Positions 43,682 through 54,014 of a stretch of 64,000 nt of DNA are shown piece after piece. A model generated the notes under the pieces. That model worked only from the letters and a program-made list of their open reading frames with translations. It was not told where the DNA came from and ran no database searches. Source of the DNA: Paludibacter sp. (GTDB lineage: Bacteria; Bacteroidota; Bacteroidia; Bacteroidales; Paludibacteraceae). Position 1 is the first letter of the stretch, and each line of letters opens with the position of its first letter. The translations under genes and the position numbers were made by a program. The stretch lies in assembly GCA_019163375.1 (NCBI GenBank), contig JAFLKK010000007.1:407813-471812 (forward strand). Reading direction: 5' to 3'.

Positions 43682-44260
43682 TTATGCTGCGCAAGTACGC
43701 AACTTTGATATTCCGCGGTGAATCAGGTTACGAACCGACTGGTAATTCATGTTCATAATGGCGCAAATATCTTCGTATTTCTTTTCCTCAATATAATACA
43801 GGATAATAGCTTTGCGTTGGCGTGGTGAGAGTTGATCCAACATTTTGCTGACAAAAACACCGTCGAGCATTTCTTTCTCGTTAGCGATATAATCCTTTTC
43901 AATATTATCACTTGAAACTACATCCAGGTCTTCGACAGCTACGTCCGACAGGTTGACGCGTTTACGGCTTTCGTCGCAAAGTTTATTTTTCAATGAAATG
44001 ATAATGTACGATTTGAAATTTGCAACCGTATCCAATTCAAGTCTTTTATTGTATATCTTGATAAATACTTCCTGAATACAATCCTTCAGAAGTTCAACAT
44101 CTGTAGTCAATTTACAACCATAGTTATAAAGCATATTGACGTGCAAGTTATACAATTTCGAAAAAGCAGCTGTGTCACCGTTTATAAAGTCAGCAAGATA
44201 TTCAGCAGTCTGAACATCGCTGTTTACATAAGGTGATTTTTTCAAGTAATTGTTTTCCAT
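43682..44260 (-). CDS. ECF-type RNA polymerase sigma factor
   Basis: The 192-residue product has sigma region 2 (AAFSKLYNLHVNMLYNYGCKL, ELLKDCIQEVFIKIYNKR) and region 4 (LSPRQRKAIILYYIEEKKYE, then DICAIMNMNYQSVRNLIHRGISKLR). This is the Bacteroidota ECF type usually paired with FecR-like anti-sigma factors and SusC/SusD-type genes. No such transporter genes are adjacent. A TATTTTTG -7 element lies at 44302-44309. Confidence 0.92.
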   Translation of the reverse strand: MENNYLKKSPYVNSDVQTAEYLADFINGDTAAFSKLYNLHVNMLYNYGCKLTTDVELLKDCIQEVFIKIYNKRLELDTVANFKSYIIISLKNKLCDESRKRVNLSDVAVEDLDVVSSDNIEKDYIANEKEMLDGVFVSKMLDQLSPRQRKAIILYYIEEKKYEDICAIMNMNYQSVRNLIHRGISKLRTCAA

Positions 44261-44410
44261 CGTGGTAGTACTATAGAATGTTGTTACAAATTATTATGCA
44301 ACAAAAATACTGTGTGCGTACATCAATTGATTGGAAAATCTGATTTGGATGTGGTAAATTTAGGTAACATGCTTTACAACATATTTTTGTGTTAAACCTA
44401 GAGTGTGCAT

Positions 44411-44452
44411 AAAAAGAGCCAAATCATCGGATAGAATGATTCGGCTCTTTTT
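44411..44452. terminator. Terminator downstream of the large beta-helix gene
   Basis: AAAAAGAGCC pairs with GGCTCTTTTT, extended by AATCAT / ATGATT with one mismatch. T-runs occur on both strands. It terminates the minus-strand PUL transcript. Confidence 0.8.
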
Positions 44453-44482
44453 GAATTTCTGAGGATAATTTACCGAAAAGAC

Positions 44483-47400
44483 CTATAGTTTTTTGAACCA
44501 GTAAGCACCATTCTTAGCTGCATCCACCTTTAAACCATAGAGCTGATTGCCGTTTATCGATTTATTCAGCACTGTTATTTCACCGGTTTTGCCATCAACA
44601 AATTTCAACTGATACTTACCGGCTTCTAATTGAACAGGAATATCTGACACCGACTGAGGGTATATGATACTACCTGTACCAGATTTTACCAACATGCAAT
44701 ATTTATCAGAATTTACATGTTTCACCTCCATTTGCGCAGCAGCACGTAAGAACTCATCGTCTTTAACCGGCAACACCGGACAAGATCCGCCTGCCATCAA
44801 CACAGCCCAGGCCATGTCAGGGTAATTTTCGGTATAATAAGTTACCACCTTATCGGGATACTTGGTGCGATATTCATTCACGGCTTTGTAAGCTTCGTTA
44901 AAGGTCACCTTACCCACTTTCATCAAGCGGGCGTGCTGGCGGGGAGCCAAGTTTAATCCACCCTGAGGTGCGTAAACCGTTCCATCGTTTTTGTAATGCC
45001 AGTAGCGAATATCGATAATATCAACAATCGCTGCACGCTTGGGGTCGGCCAGGATTGAGTCCTGCACATCTTTCGTTGTGCTTAAAGCAACTAACGCGTT
45101 TCGACCGGTTTCTTTCTGCCATTCATCAATAACATCCAACCAAAATTGTACAAAATGTAACGGACCGGTATACTCGGCACTGATAAGTTGCACCACATTT
45201 TGATTATCCGCAAAATTATTCAGGCACTGACGAATATACGTGCGGTAATACTGACGACGAACCGGATTGGTTATATCGTAAAACATTTCGGCACGAAAAA
45301 TTCGTTTGTCCCCGGCAAAATTTACCGGTTCAGGGAAACCTAGATCATTGATATTATTGGCCGAACGCCACGGGCAATCCACCCAATGTGCTCCGGCTTC
45401 GATAATATTATGTTGGAAAAAGTTCTCCTGAAACAAAAGTATTCCTGCTTTTTGTCCTTTGTCAGCAAACTCTTTCAGACGCATCCAGTACCATGCATTC
45501 GGGCGGTTCAAATCGTATTTAGACAAACCATCCCAGGCTAACCCTTCGCCACTACGGGCAAAAGGCTGTTCGTAGCCAGGACCCCACACATCACCATCGC
45601 GACGGCGGATACGTTCGTGGTCATCACGACGACGGTCGGTCCACAAGCTATAATTATGATCTAAAACCATGATATTTTTAGCTTCCAGATAAGAAATCAC
45701 CGAATCAACACGGTCGGTTAGTCCATAGCCTTCGCGTCCCGGTACAAAACGTGTAACATGAGGCTTGGTCAGATAAGACGCGATATAATTCGGTTTCAAT
45801 TTGCCATTCCACCATTGCACTTCTAGTTTAGCTCCCGACATCAAAGCTCCATCACGCACCAAACAACCATTCTCTATAGAGATAGTTGGTGTATATGCTT
45901 TAACGCGCATTGGCTTACTTTTCAATTCGTTTGTTGTCATCAGTTTTGCATGATCAACAGAAGGAGCAAAAACGGCTTGTTCAATCCACATTTCGGTGGT
46001 AAGCAGCGGTTCGTAAGCCTCCTTCATCATTCGCAGCGCATCAACCACAGGCGGGCTGCTGGAAGCGTCGGTTCTTTTAGGGAGTATTCGTCCACGAGCT
46101 GAAACATCCTGGTTTAGACGTGCTGCCAGCTGAGCGTAATAAATGCTGCGTGGCTGAACATGGTTGTTTGATTCATCCCATTCGCCATCGCCGGAGAATT
46201 GCGCCCAACAGCCATACGCTCTGTTTTTAGCATCCGCAGAAGGAGAATAGCATTCTATCTCGGCAGCTGTACATTGCCAGAAAAGGCTGTTAGCTGTATT
46301 CCAACCGGCTCCGTTTTTACTTTGACCCAGATTTTTGAACGTCAGGTTATGACCGTCTACATTTACCACATCAAACAATAATCCACACGCCCAGGCATCG
46401 ATGGAGCCACTGAATCCTAAGGCATTTTTGGCTTCACATTGCACAAAAGCATTTGGACCCGGAGCGCAATACCCCGCTGCAAAATCGTTTATTCCATTTT
46501 CGGAATAACAGCGTTGGAATAAACTCTGCTGCCCCATGGTGTAAAAGGTTATCCGACGGAAACCACCGATTTCAGAGACCGGATCTTTGGAAATACAATC
46601 TTCAACAGTGATTTGCGAAGTGCTCGGTTGTAGAAAAACAGCATTTCCTGCAAAATGGGAAAAATTGATTTGGCACACCCAGCAATTTTCTGCATTTTCT
46701 ATCGAAACACCCGTCCAACAGTGATCTTCGTCTTTGGGATATTTTTTATTAAAATCTGAATTCATGGTCAGGTTTTCAACTCCCGATTCAGAAATTCGTC
46801 CTGTCCATAGATATTTTCGTACAATAGTAGTCCCAAATTGTGCATCAAGAGCGGCTGTAAGCGGTGCGTTGAGGGTAACTTTATTTCCGGAGATGGAGAC
46901 AATCGTTCTGTCCCAGCTAACATCAATATCGCCGGCTTTCCAACCAAGAGCGCTGATACCGCCACCATAAATATCACAACCCATGGATTTAATCCACTCC
47001 TTCGTTGAAGGGCGGGTAATATTCACCCGGTCACCCACTTTTAAGCCAGTAACGGAATTAAGTTCCAACGTTTTTTCATTCACCGGAACATAAGCAGAAG
47101 CTAGTTTGAAAGAATCTTTTTGAACCTTATTATTAACTCCTTCGATATGAAGTAATGCAGAGCGATCGACGCCATGTTTGAACAAAACAGTTTCGTGTTT
47201 ATCAGAGCCACGTAATACAACACCGGAAGTTGTGATCCATAGATTTTTATTGAGATTATAAACAGCTTTGTCCAACAATACAGCACCGCGAAAACCACGA
47301 ACATCCGGTTTTAATGCGGAAACATAATTAATGGCACGCTGAATAATTTCGGATGCGTCACCGTCTTGTTTTGGTACAAAAATTACATTATTCAGGGTTG

Positions 47401-47587
47401 GGATATCTTGTTCAGAGCTTTTGTACCCGCAAAAGGAAAAATCGAGAATACTGTTTCCTTTTGCATCTTTTGTATAGGTAATTCTATTATCCTTTACCTG
47501 CAAACCGAACGACTGAGCATTTACAGCCTGCGAAAAGCCCAGCAGAAAGACACAAAATATTTTAATAGTACATCTAAAATTATTCAT
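44483..47587 (-). CDS. Large exported protein: pectate-lyase-fold beta helix plus C-terminal catalytic-like domain (DUF6298-like)
   Basis: The 1034-residue product has a signal peptide (CTIKIFCVFLLGFSQAVNAQ). Residues about 60-450 look like a right-handed parallel beta helix (repeated V-x-N / C-x-N turns such as GVSIENAENCWVCQINFSHF, then AVFLQPSTSQITVEDC). Residues about 590-950 contain W-rich, TIM-barrel-like segments (IMVLDHNYSLWTDRRRDDHE, VVQLISAEYTGPLHFVQFW). I associate this layout with DUF6298 proteins in pectin-degradation loci, but the activity is unknown to me. It is downstream of a PL1 pectate lyase in the same orientation, pointing to a pectic or rhamnogalacturonan substrate. Confidence 0.7.
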   Translation of the reverse strand: MNNFRCTIKIFCVFLLGFSQAVNAQSFGLQVKDNRITYTKDAKGNSILDFSFCGYKSSEQDIPTLNNVIFVPKQDGDASEIIQRAINYVSALKPDVRGFRGAVLLDKAVYNLNKNLWITTSGVVLRGSDKHETVLFKHGVDRSALLHIEGVNNKVQKDSFKLASAYVPVNEKTLELNSVTGLKVGDRVNITRPSTKEWIKSMGCDIYGGGISALGWKAGDIDVSWDRTIVSISGNKVTLNAPLTAALDAQFGTTIVRKYLWTGRISESGVENLTMNSDFNKKYPKDEDHCWTGVSIENAENCWVCQINFSHFAGNAVFLQPSTSQITVEDCISKDPVSEIGGFRRITFYTMGQQSLFQRCYSENGINDFAAGYCAPGPNAFVQCEAKNALGFSGSIDAWACGLLFDVVNVDGHNLTFKNLGQSKNGAGWNTANSLFWQCTAAEIECYSPSADAKNRAYGCWAQFSGDGEWDESNNHVQPRSIYYAQLAARLNQDVSARGRILPKRTDASSSPPVVDALRMMKEAYEPLLTTEMWIEQAVFAPSVDHAKLMTTNELKSKPMRVKAYTPTISIENGCLVRDGALMSGAKLEVQWWNGKLKPNYIASYLTKPHVTRFVPGREGYGLTDRVDSVISYLEAKNIMVLDHNYSLWTDRRRDDHERIRRRDGDVWGPGYEQPFARSGEGLAWDGLSKYDLNRPNAWYWMRLKEFADKGQKAGILLFQENFFQHNIIEAGAHWVDCPWRSANNINDLGFPEPVNFAGDKRIFRAEMFYDITNPVRRQYYRTYIRQCLNNFADNQNVVQLISAEYTGPLHFVQFWLDVIDEWQKETGRNALVALSTTKDVQDSILADPKRAAIVDIIDIRYWHYKNDGTVYAPQGGLNLAPRQHARLMKVGKVTFNEAYKAVNEYRTKYPDKVVTYYTENYPDMAWAVLMAGGSCPVLPVKDDEFLRAAAQMEVKHVNSDKYCMLVKSGTGSIIYPQSVSDIPVQLEAGKYQLKFVDGKTGEITVLNKSINGNQLYGLKVDAAKNGAYWFKKL

Positions 47588-47650
47588 TGTATAGTATTTA
47601 GCGTAGCGTCCAGCCGTTTCTTTTACGACTTGACGCTTAGTGAATAATTA

Positions 47651-47690
47651 AATCCGACAATCCCGAATTTATCGGGATGCTCAGATTTTT
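47651..47690. terminator. Hairpin in the PL1 / beta-helix gene spacer
   Basis: ATCCCGA / TCGGGAT (47660-47678) with an outer AAATC / GATTT pairing forms a hairpin ending in TTTTT on the plus strand. On the minus strand only TTTAATTATT follows. It may reduce read-through between the two genes or act as an RNA end. Confidence 0.5.
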
Positions 47691-47738
47691 ATAACCATAT
47701 CCTCTCCTTAGCTTGGAGCTTTGGGGAAGTCTTATCAA

Positions 47739-49421
47739 TTACATCAAACTCTTACGACCGGCAAGCGTATCGTGGTTATTTTTTGGATTTTTCCAGTCAA
47801 TCTTCTTTTTGGTATCAATTCCGTTGATATATTTTTCGATATTGGTATATCCATCACCGTTGCAATCTTTCACCGCATCAGTTGGATCATTTGGATTCAA
47901 GCCATTTGCTTTTTCCCATGCATCGGGCATTCCATCCATGTCTGTGTCTATTACCGGTTGACCTTTATACTCCGGAAGTCCGCCAACCTGACGAATATCG
48001 GTGATAATGCCTTTTTTGAACGAATCGGCCGGTAAGCGACGCTTCACGTATTTCGACACAAACAACGGCGCATCTTCAACATAAATGGCTTTTCCTGTTA
48101 CCGCCGTTTTTACAACGCGGGTATCTACGGCATCACGTTTTGGGAAATTAGCTCCGGCATTTTGAAGTACAAAGTTATATACATTTTTGGTACTCATGAT
48201 ATTTCCAGAACTCATTGGCATTTCGAATGCTTTGTCAACACGAATATCCTTTACGTAATCTTCCAGTTTGAATTCTTCGGCTAATTGTACGCCACCGTCC
48301 CAGTTGTTCTTTGTCACTTTTGCATTTCCTTCAACAATATTTCCACTCACAAAAGCTTTACCAAATGAAACGGGATGACTTTTATCACGACCGGCTTCCG
48401 GTTTCAGTAAACGGTAGGAGATTGGTTTATCAAGCGGAGTAATAGGTCCCGGTTTGAAGTAGTTATTGATAATATTGAAGAAGCTTTTGTTATCGCCACC
48501 ATCTACCGAGCGATTCCACCAGTTGTAAACAACATTGTTCACAAAATTGAAACCTCCATCCATACCCACCGAGCAATTGCGACTGATATTCGATGCCCAA
48601 AGGTTACGGGCGAATAAAGAATTATGTCCACCAATGGTAGAACCAAAAGCATGGTTGTATGTGTCCATTGCTTCAGAGAAAATAGAATTTTGAATCGTAA
48701 CGTTTACAGTAGGAAGTTTTTCGCCTTTGTGAGTTATAGAGTCACGTTCGTAAACATGACGGTAAATGGACATATTTTCATCCAACCCCCAGCTGGCCGA
48801 CACGTGGTCAATCATGATATTCCCTACGGGATTTCCACCCACTGCATCGTCGCGAAATGCAACATCCTGTGCACCACGGCGGAAACGGATGTGGCGTAAA
48901 ACAACATCGTGTGTATCAATTAAAAACGAAGAACCGGTTACACAAATTCCATCTCCCGGAGCAGTTTGTCCGGCAATGGTAATATAAGGAGCACGAAGAT
49001 GAATAGGAGTTGATAAGCGAATGATACCCGCAACATTAAAAACTACAATGTGCGCACCGCCGATTTCGCAGGCTTCACGGAGTGTTCCGGGACCAGCATC
49101 AGCAAGTGAAGTTACAACAACCACTTTTCCACCACGACCCCCGGGAGTAAATGCTCCACCACCTTCGGCACCTGGGAAAACAGGGATGGAAGCTTTCAAT
49201 AAATCTTCAGATTTCGATGCCCAGGGTTTATAAGGGCGACCTGACTTTTCTTCTTTTTGAACAACAGGGAAGGCTTTTTTCCATGCCATGTCCGACTTAC
49301 GGTTTATTTCCGCTTCCTGACGAGCAGCACGTTGTTTTACTGAATCGGGAATAATTGGGTATTGTGCCAAAAGTGGTAATGCACAAATACTTAACACCAA
49401 TACTGATACTACTTTCTTCAT
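47739..49421 (-). CDS. Pectate lyase, PL1 family, with C-terminal calcium-loop repeat
   Basis: The 560-residue product has a signal peptide (KKVVSVLVLSICALPLLAQ). A PL1-type beta helix follows, with FPGAEGGGAFTPGGRGGKVVVVT, GPGTLREACEIGGAHIVVFNVAGII, TIAGQTAPGDGICV, IDHVSASWGLDENM and NNVVYNWWNRS. It cleaves polygalacturonate by beta-elimination with Ca2+. The C-terminus has a TSP3-like calcium loop (DTDMDGMPDAWEKANGLNPN, then DCNGDGYTNIEKYING). The ATG at 49421 is chosen because it starts the signal peptide; the open frame extends 43 codons further without a signal. Confidence 0.9.
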   Translation of the reverse strand: MKKVVSVLVLSICALPLLAQYPIIPDSVKQRAARQEAEINRKSDMAWKKAFPVVQKEEKSGRPYKPWASKSEDLLKASIPVFPGAEGGGAFTPGGRGGKVVVVTSLADAGPGTLREACEIGGAHIVVFNVAGIIRLSTPIHLRAPYITIAGQTAPGDGICVTGSSFLIDTHDVVLRHIRFRRGAQDVAFRDDAVGGNPVGNIMIDHVSASWGLDENMSIYRHVYERDSITHKGEKLPTVNVTIQNSIFSEAMDTYNHAFGSTIGGHNSLFARNLWASNISRNCSVGMDGGFNFVNNVVYNWWNRSVDGGDNKSFFNIINNYFKPGPITPLDKPISYRLLKPEAGRDKSHPVSFGKAFVSGNIVEGNAKVTKNNWDGGVQLAEEFKLEDYVKDIRVDKAFEMPMSSGNIMSTKNVYNFVLQNAGANFPKRDAVDTRVVKTAVTGKAIYVEDAPLFVSKYVKRRLPADSFKKGIITDIRQVGGLPEYKGQPVIDTDMDGMPDAWEKANGLNPNDPTDAVKDCNGDGYTNIEKYINGIDTKKKIDWKNPKNNHDTLAGRKSLM

Positions 49422-49486
49422 TCGATTTTTTTGTTTACATTCTATGTCTATAAAACGAATCAGAAGCTCTTTTGTAATCAGCAAAA

Positions 49487-52400
49487 TCACTTTTTCCGGT
49501 ACTTGCTCATATATTCGGTTGGTGTTTGCCCATATTTTTTGCGGAAGCACTTGCCATAGTATCCTGATTCTTTAAATCCAACCGCAAATGCAATCTCTGA
49601 AACCGTCATATCGGTACTTTGAAGCAATTCGATTGATTTAGTAAGTCGAACTTCTTTGATTGTATCCACCGGTGCCAATCCCGTCAAACTCTTTAGCTTT
49701 TTGAAAAAAGCAGAACGGCTTATGCCAATATTATCGGCAATAGTGTCAATATTAAAATCGCTGTTGTCAATATTTTCTTCAATAACATGATGTATTTTAT
49801 CGAGAAACTCAATATCTTTTTTCTGTAAATAATTTTCGTAGGTATCGTTATCATGAGGAAGCACGTGAGCAGCCTCCTGCTTCCATATTTTCTCACGGAA
49901 AACCTTCCGATCGCTCAGCAATTGTTCGATGCGGGCAACCAGATATTCTTTATTAAACGGCTTGGTAATATAGGCATTTGCACCCATGCTAATGGCCTTA
50001 ATCTTTGCTTCATCATCATTTTTAGCCGTCAGAATAATAACCGGAATGTGACTAATCTGAAAATCATTGCGCATTGCCTGCAACATTTCCGTACCTGTCA
50101 TTTCGGGCATCATCTGATCCGTCACTACAATGTCAGGATGATAAAGATTCACCTTTTTCAGGCCTTCAACGCCGTTTCCGGCAACATATACTTTGTACCT
50201 ATCTTCCAACTGCAATCGGAGCAGGTTACATAAATCAACATTATCTTCGACCACCAACAGAGTTGGCAAATCATTTTTAGTATCCGTAACGTGTGCTTCC
50301 AATGCTTCGGTTTCGACAACCTCGCCCTGAATTTCAGTAACCGTATCACCCACATAGAAATTAACTTCCGAAGGATTATAATGATCTTTATTCAGCAATA
50401 ATTCTACCGTGAAAACAGAGCCCTGATCGGGTTTACTTTCCACATTAATTACGCCGTGGTGAAGGGTCACAATTTCTTTCGAAAGTGCTAAGCCGATACC
50501 AGTTCCGGGGTATTGTGCATTCTTTGAGTTTTCGCCCTGGAAGAAACGCTCGAAGATTTCCGACACTTTGTTTTGCGGAATTCCCACACCGGTATCCTCA
50601 ACCCGGATGAAACATTTTTCGCGGTCGTCGGTCAACCCGGTGGTCACAAAAATGCTTCCGCCCGACTGGGTAAACTTAAAGGCATTAGAAAGTAGGTTTC
50701 GAATAACGATTTCCAACTTATCTTTATCGGCCCACAATGAAATATCTTCATCGGAAAGATGAAAAGTAAAGCTTATTTCATTTTCTTCGGACAAAACGCT
50801 AAACTCTTTGTGGAAAGAATCAATCAAACTATTCAACTCTAATTGAGACACATGCAAAATCATTTTCCCATTTTGGATTTTACGAAAATCCAAAATCTGA
50901 TTTACCAATTGAAGCATTTGGTTGGCATTTTTTTCAATCATCGAAACGTATTTCTCACCCTTTTCAGTCAACTGTTGTTTTTGTTTCAGTTCCTGAATTG
51001 GCCCCATAATGAGCGTCAGAGGCGTTCTCAGTTCGTGCGAGATATTGGTAAAGAACTTAATTTTCAATTCGGAAACTCGTTGTTCTACATAAATATCATT
51101 CCGCACTTTAATATAAAACAGCACAGCACGTATGGCTATATAAACAAGAAATATGATAATAATTGAATAAATAAAATACGCCCACCGTGTTTGCCACCAG
51201 GGAGGTAAAATGATAATTTCCAGCACTTTTTCGGCCTTTAGCGACGGATTAGCTTCATCGATGGTTTGAACTTTGAAATGGTATTTTCCCGGTGGAATAT
51301 TAGGATAAGACGCAATGCGGTTTTTGCCATTAAAGTGCCATTCTTCCTCAAAACCTTCAAGAATATACTTGTACGATACCCGGTTTTGGTTGTAGAAGTT
51401 CAAAGCTGCAAACTCAATAACAAAAGTAGATTGTGTATGATCAAGCGTAATCGAATTAGCATAACGAATTGACTCCCTGAGAATAGGCTTATCCCTGAAA
51501 CTGCGCAAATCACGATTAGAAACCAGAAAATCGACAATAAATATCTTATAATCACAATTATATGTTTCAATTTTCTGAGGGTTGAAGGCAAGAATACCCA
51601 TTCGGTTACCAAACCACAAATCGCCCGATTGGCACTTCAAGGCACTCTCCTGCTCCATTTGCACATTCAAAAAACCATCATAGCGGTCGAAGTTCCTACA
51701 GATTTCCTTTGCCTTGTCGAAACGTGCCAATCCATTTTCGGTCACCAACCAAAGGGCATTGTCATCATCCTCCACTATGGCCAGAATAACATCAGTATTC
51801 AAACCTTCTTTCAGGCTATACGTTTTGAAAACCGGACGTTTTGTTGCTTTATCGTATCTTTCGAGTTTACTCAAACCACCACCAAAAACGCTGATCCAAA
51901 TTTGCGAAGCAGCATCTTTGTACAATACATAAATATCGTTGTCGGCAATATTAGAACTCAGTGCATCAGATCTGTATATTTCAAAATTAATTTTATTGGG
52001 GTCTTTAAAACGACTGTCAAACGATAAAAGTCCATCGCTGGTACCCACCCAAACTCGCCCTTCTTTATCCTCGGTAATATTACGAACTTCCATGTACAAT
52101 CCGTACTTCGGATATTGTCCAAAACTATTAAACTTATTTTTAAAGGAAATCTTGCCGCCTTCCTGTGTCACAAGATTCAGTCCACCACCAAACAGCCCAA
52201 CCCAAATGCGGTTACTGCTATCTTCGTAGGTATAATACACTTCGTTGCCACTGATGGACGTTGGATTCCGCTCATCGTAGACATAGCGTGAAAGAATATA
52301 GCCTGATGCCGAAGCACTGTTTAACTCAGCACGCACCAATCCGTTGCCTTTGGTAGAGAACCACATATTTCCTTTTCGATCCTCCATGATGTGATACACG

Positions 52401-53875
52401 TTACCGATAAAACTATTTTTGGCAGAAAACACCTGTTTTATCTTCCCGTTTTTATCCAATTGAAACACTTCCGCTTGTCGGGTAGCTACCCAAATATCGC
52501 CATTTTTGGCCTGATACATTGTTTTTACGGTATAATCAGTAGAGAGAGAATAGGGAGAAGTGAGATGGAACAAATTAAATTGCTGCTTGGGGAAGCTAAC
52601 CCGAAATACACCATTTGCGGTAGAGCTAAGCCACAGGATATTATCCTTGTCGAAAAGTATATCAAAAAACACTTTCTTAACTCCATTTTGCTTCAATTCT
52701 GACTGTTCGTTCAGGTAGGAGATGGAAAGTTGTGACCGATCGAACCAGGCCAAATCGCCGGAAGTACTGAGAAAAAACATGCCCTGCTCTTTTCCATCCT
52801 GAAATTTCATCGTTTTATTCACATTGCCTGAAGGCAAGTCAAACCTTTTTTGGGATTTATTGAATGGATCGTAGTAAACCAATGATGTTTGATTCATCTC
52901 AAACCACAGTTTATCATAACTATCCACATATGCATTGGTAACAAGATCTTTAGCCGTGGTAGAAATCACTTTCATTAACCCGGAAGTGCGGTCATCGTAC
53001 TCAAAGATTCCTTTGCTTCCAAATGAAATAAAGAATGTTTTACCATTTCCGCTAACAATGTTTTGAACCGTTCCACCACCTGGGATAAGGGCTTTTTTGG
53101 TTACATTTCCATTGCCACAGTCTATTTTGTAAACGTTACCACGGTTATCGCCCAACCACAGCATCTTACCATATACAAATGCGCAGGTAAACTCCTGCCC
53201 ATCAATCAAAGCAATTTTACGAAGCACAAAATCAGAGGGTTTCGATTTTAAGGCACTTCCTTTCTGGCATGAGATGATTTTAAAATCGAGCCCAATCCAG
53301 TTGATATACTGCTCATTTTCCACCAACAAATTATTCATCAACTTGTGCTCGCGCTTGCTCTTTGAATCGTGCAATAACGAAATTTCAATACCGCCACCGC
53401 CTTTGGAAACGGCTTTCAATAAATCCTTATTTTTGGTCAGCAATAATAAATCACCCGTTTCGGTCTTTTGAATTTTAATGATTTTGGGACTTACCGAATA
53501 TTTTTTCTTGATTTCATTGAATACATCGTAGAAAAGTTCCTTCCGTTTTTCGAAAAGATATAATTTGTGGTCGATGGTCTTTACCCATAAATTACCATCT
53601 TTGGCCGCAATAATATTTTGCAGTTTGTGAGGGCGGATATCCGTATTGTAGTCATCGCGACTATTGTAACTTTTGAATTTTACTCCATCAAAACTGCACA
53701 ACCCGTACCACGTGCCAAACCACATAAATCCATCGGCATCTTTGATAGCGCTAAAAACAGTGTTGTGCGGCAGACCATTCTCAATGGAATAGTCTTTCAC
53801 AATCATGTTTTTATCTGCAAAAACCGATTGAAAAATGAAGAGAATGAACAACGCGAAAAATATAGTTTTTTTCAT
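49487..53875 (-). CDS. Hybrid two-component system sensor/regulator (HTCS) of the PUL
   Basis: One 1462-residue protein combines sensor and regulator. In order: a signal peptide; about 14 periplasmic propeller-type repeats (roughly 22-760; DADGFMWFGTWYGLCSFDG, EGRVWVGTSDGLLSFDS); a Y_Y_Y domain (about 790-870); a membrane helix (about 893-917); and HisKA with H near 947 (ISHELRTPLTLIMGP). HATPase (GTGIGLALSKEIV) and a receiver follow, with phospho-Asp near 1250 (DIVVTDQMMPEMTG). A C-terminal AraC-type HTH lies at about 1368-1462. HTCS proteins sense a sugar fragment and switch on the PUL. Its position points to pectic oligosaccharides. Confidence 0.96.
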   Translation of the reverse strand: MKKTIFFALFILFIFQSVFADKNMIVKDYSIENGLPHNTVFSAIKDADGFMWFGTWYGLCSFDGVKFKSYNSRDDYNTDIRPHKLQNIIAAKDGNLWVKTIDHKLYLFEKRKELFYDVFNEIKKKYSVSPKIIKIQKTETGDLLLLTKNKDLLKAVSKGGGGIEISLLHDSKSKREHKLMNNLLVENEQYINWIGLDFKIISCQKGSALKSKPSDFVLRKIALIDGQEFTCAFVYGKMLWLGDNRGNVYKIDCGNGNVTKKALIPGGGTVQNIVSGNGKTFFISFGSKGIFEYDDRTSGLMKVISTTAKDLVTNAYVDSYDKLWFEMNQTSLVYYDPFNKSQKRFDLPSGNVNKTMKFQDGKEQGMFFLSTSGDLAWFDRSQLSISYLNEQSELKQNGVKKVFFDILFDKDNILWLSSTANGVFRVSFPKQQFNLFHLTSPYSLSTDYTVKTMYQAKNGDIWVATRQAEVFQLDKNGKIKQVFSAKNSFIGNVYHIMEDRKGNMWFSTKGNGLVRAELNSASASGYILSRYVYDERNPTSISGNEVYYTYEDSSNRIWVGLFGGGLNLVTQEGGKISFKNKFNSFGQYPKYGLYMEVRNITEDKEGRVWVGTSDGLLSFDSRFKDPNKINFEIYRSDALSSNIADNDIYVLYKDAASQIWISVFGGGLSKLERYDKATKRPVFKTYSLKEGLNTDVILAIVEDDDNALWLVTENGLARFDKAKEICRNFDRYDGFLNVQMEQESALKCQSGDLWFGNRMGILAFNPQKIETYNCDYKIFIVDFLVSNRDLRSFRDKPILRESIRYANSITLDHTQSTFVIEFAALNFYNQNRVSYKYILEGFEEEWHFNGKNRIASYPNIPPGKYHFKVQTIDEANPSLKAEKVLEIIILPPWWQTRWAYFIYSIIIIFLVYIAIRAVLFYIKVRNDIYVEQRVSELKIKFFTNISHELRTPLTLIMGPIQELKQKQQLTEKGEKYVSMIEKNANQMLQLVNQILDFRKIQNGKMILHVSQLELNSLIDSFHKEFSVLSEENEISFTFHLSDEDISLWADKDKLEIVIRNLLSNAFKFTQSGGSIFVTTGLTDDREKCFIRVEDTGVGIPQNKVSEIFERFFQGENSKNAQYPGTGIGLALSKEIVTLHHGVINVESKPDQGSVFTVELLLNKDHYNPSEVNFYVGDTVTEIQGEVVETEALEAHVTDTKNDLPTLLVVEDNVDLCNLLRLQLEDRYKVYVAGNGVEGLKKVNLYHPDIVVTDQMMPEMTGTEMLQAMRNDFQISHIPVIILTAKNDDEAKIKAISMGANAYITKPFNKEYLVARIEQLLSDRKVFREKIWKQEAAHVLPHDNDTYENYLQKKDIEFLDKIHHVIEENIDNSDFNIDTIADNIGISRSAFFKKLKSLTGLAPVDTIKEVRLTKSIELLQSTDMTVSEIAFAVGFKESGYYGKCFRKKYGQTPTEYMSKYRKK

Positions 53876-53916
53876 AAACTAACCGATAGTGAAACTTTGA
53901 TGTTACGATACAAGTA

Positions 53917-53946
53917 CAAAGATAGAAGACAATAAATGGTTTACAA
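53917..53946 (-). promoter_or_regulatory. Promoter of the HTCS gene
   Basis: Minus-strand TTG (53944-53946), a 19-bp spacer and TATCTTTG (53917-53924) match the consensus, 41 bp before the ATG. Confidence 0.75.
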
Positions 53947-54014
53947 TAAATAAAATAGGATTAATATACATTTAACCTCGCAGACTATGAATAATTATAC
54001 CCAAATTCGTATTA

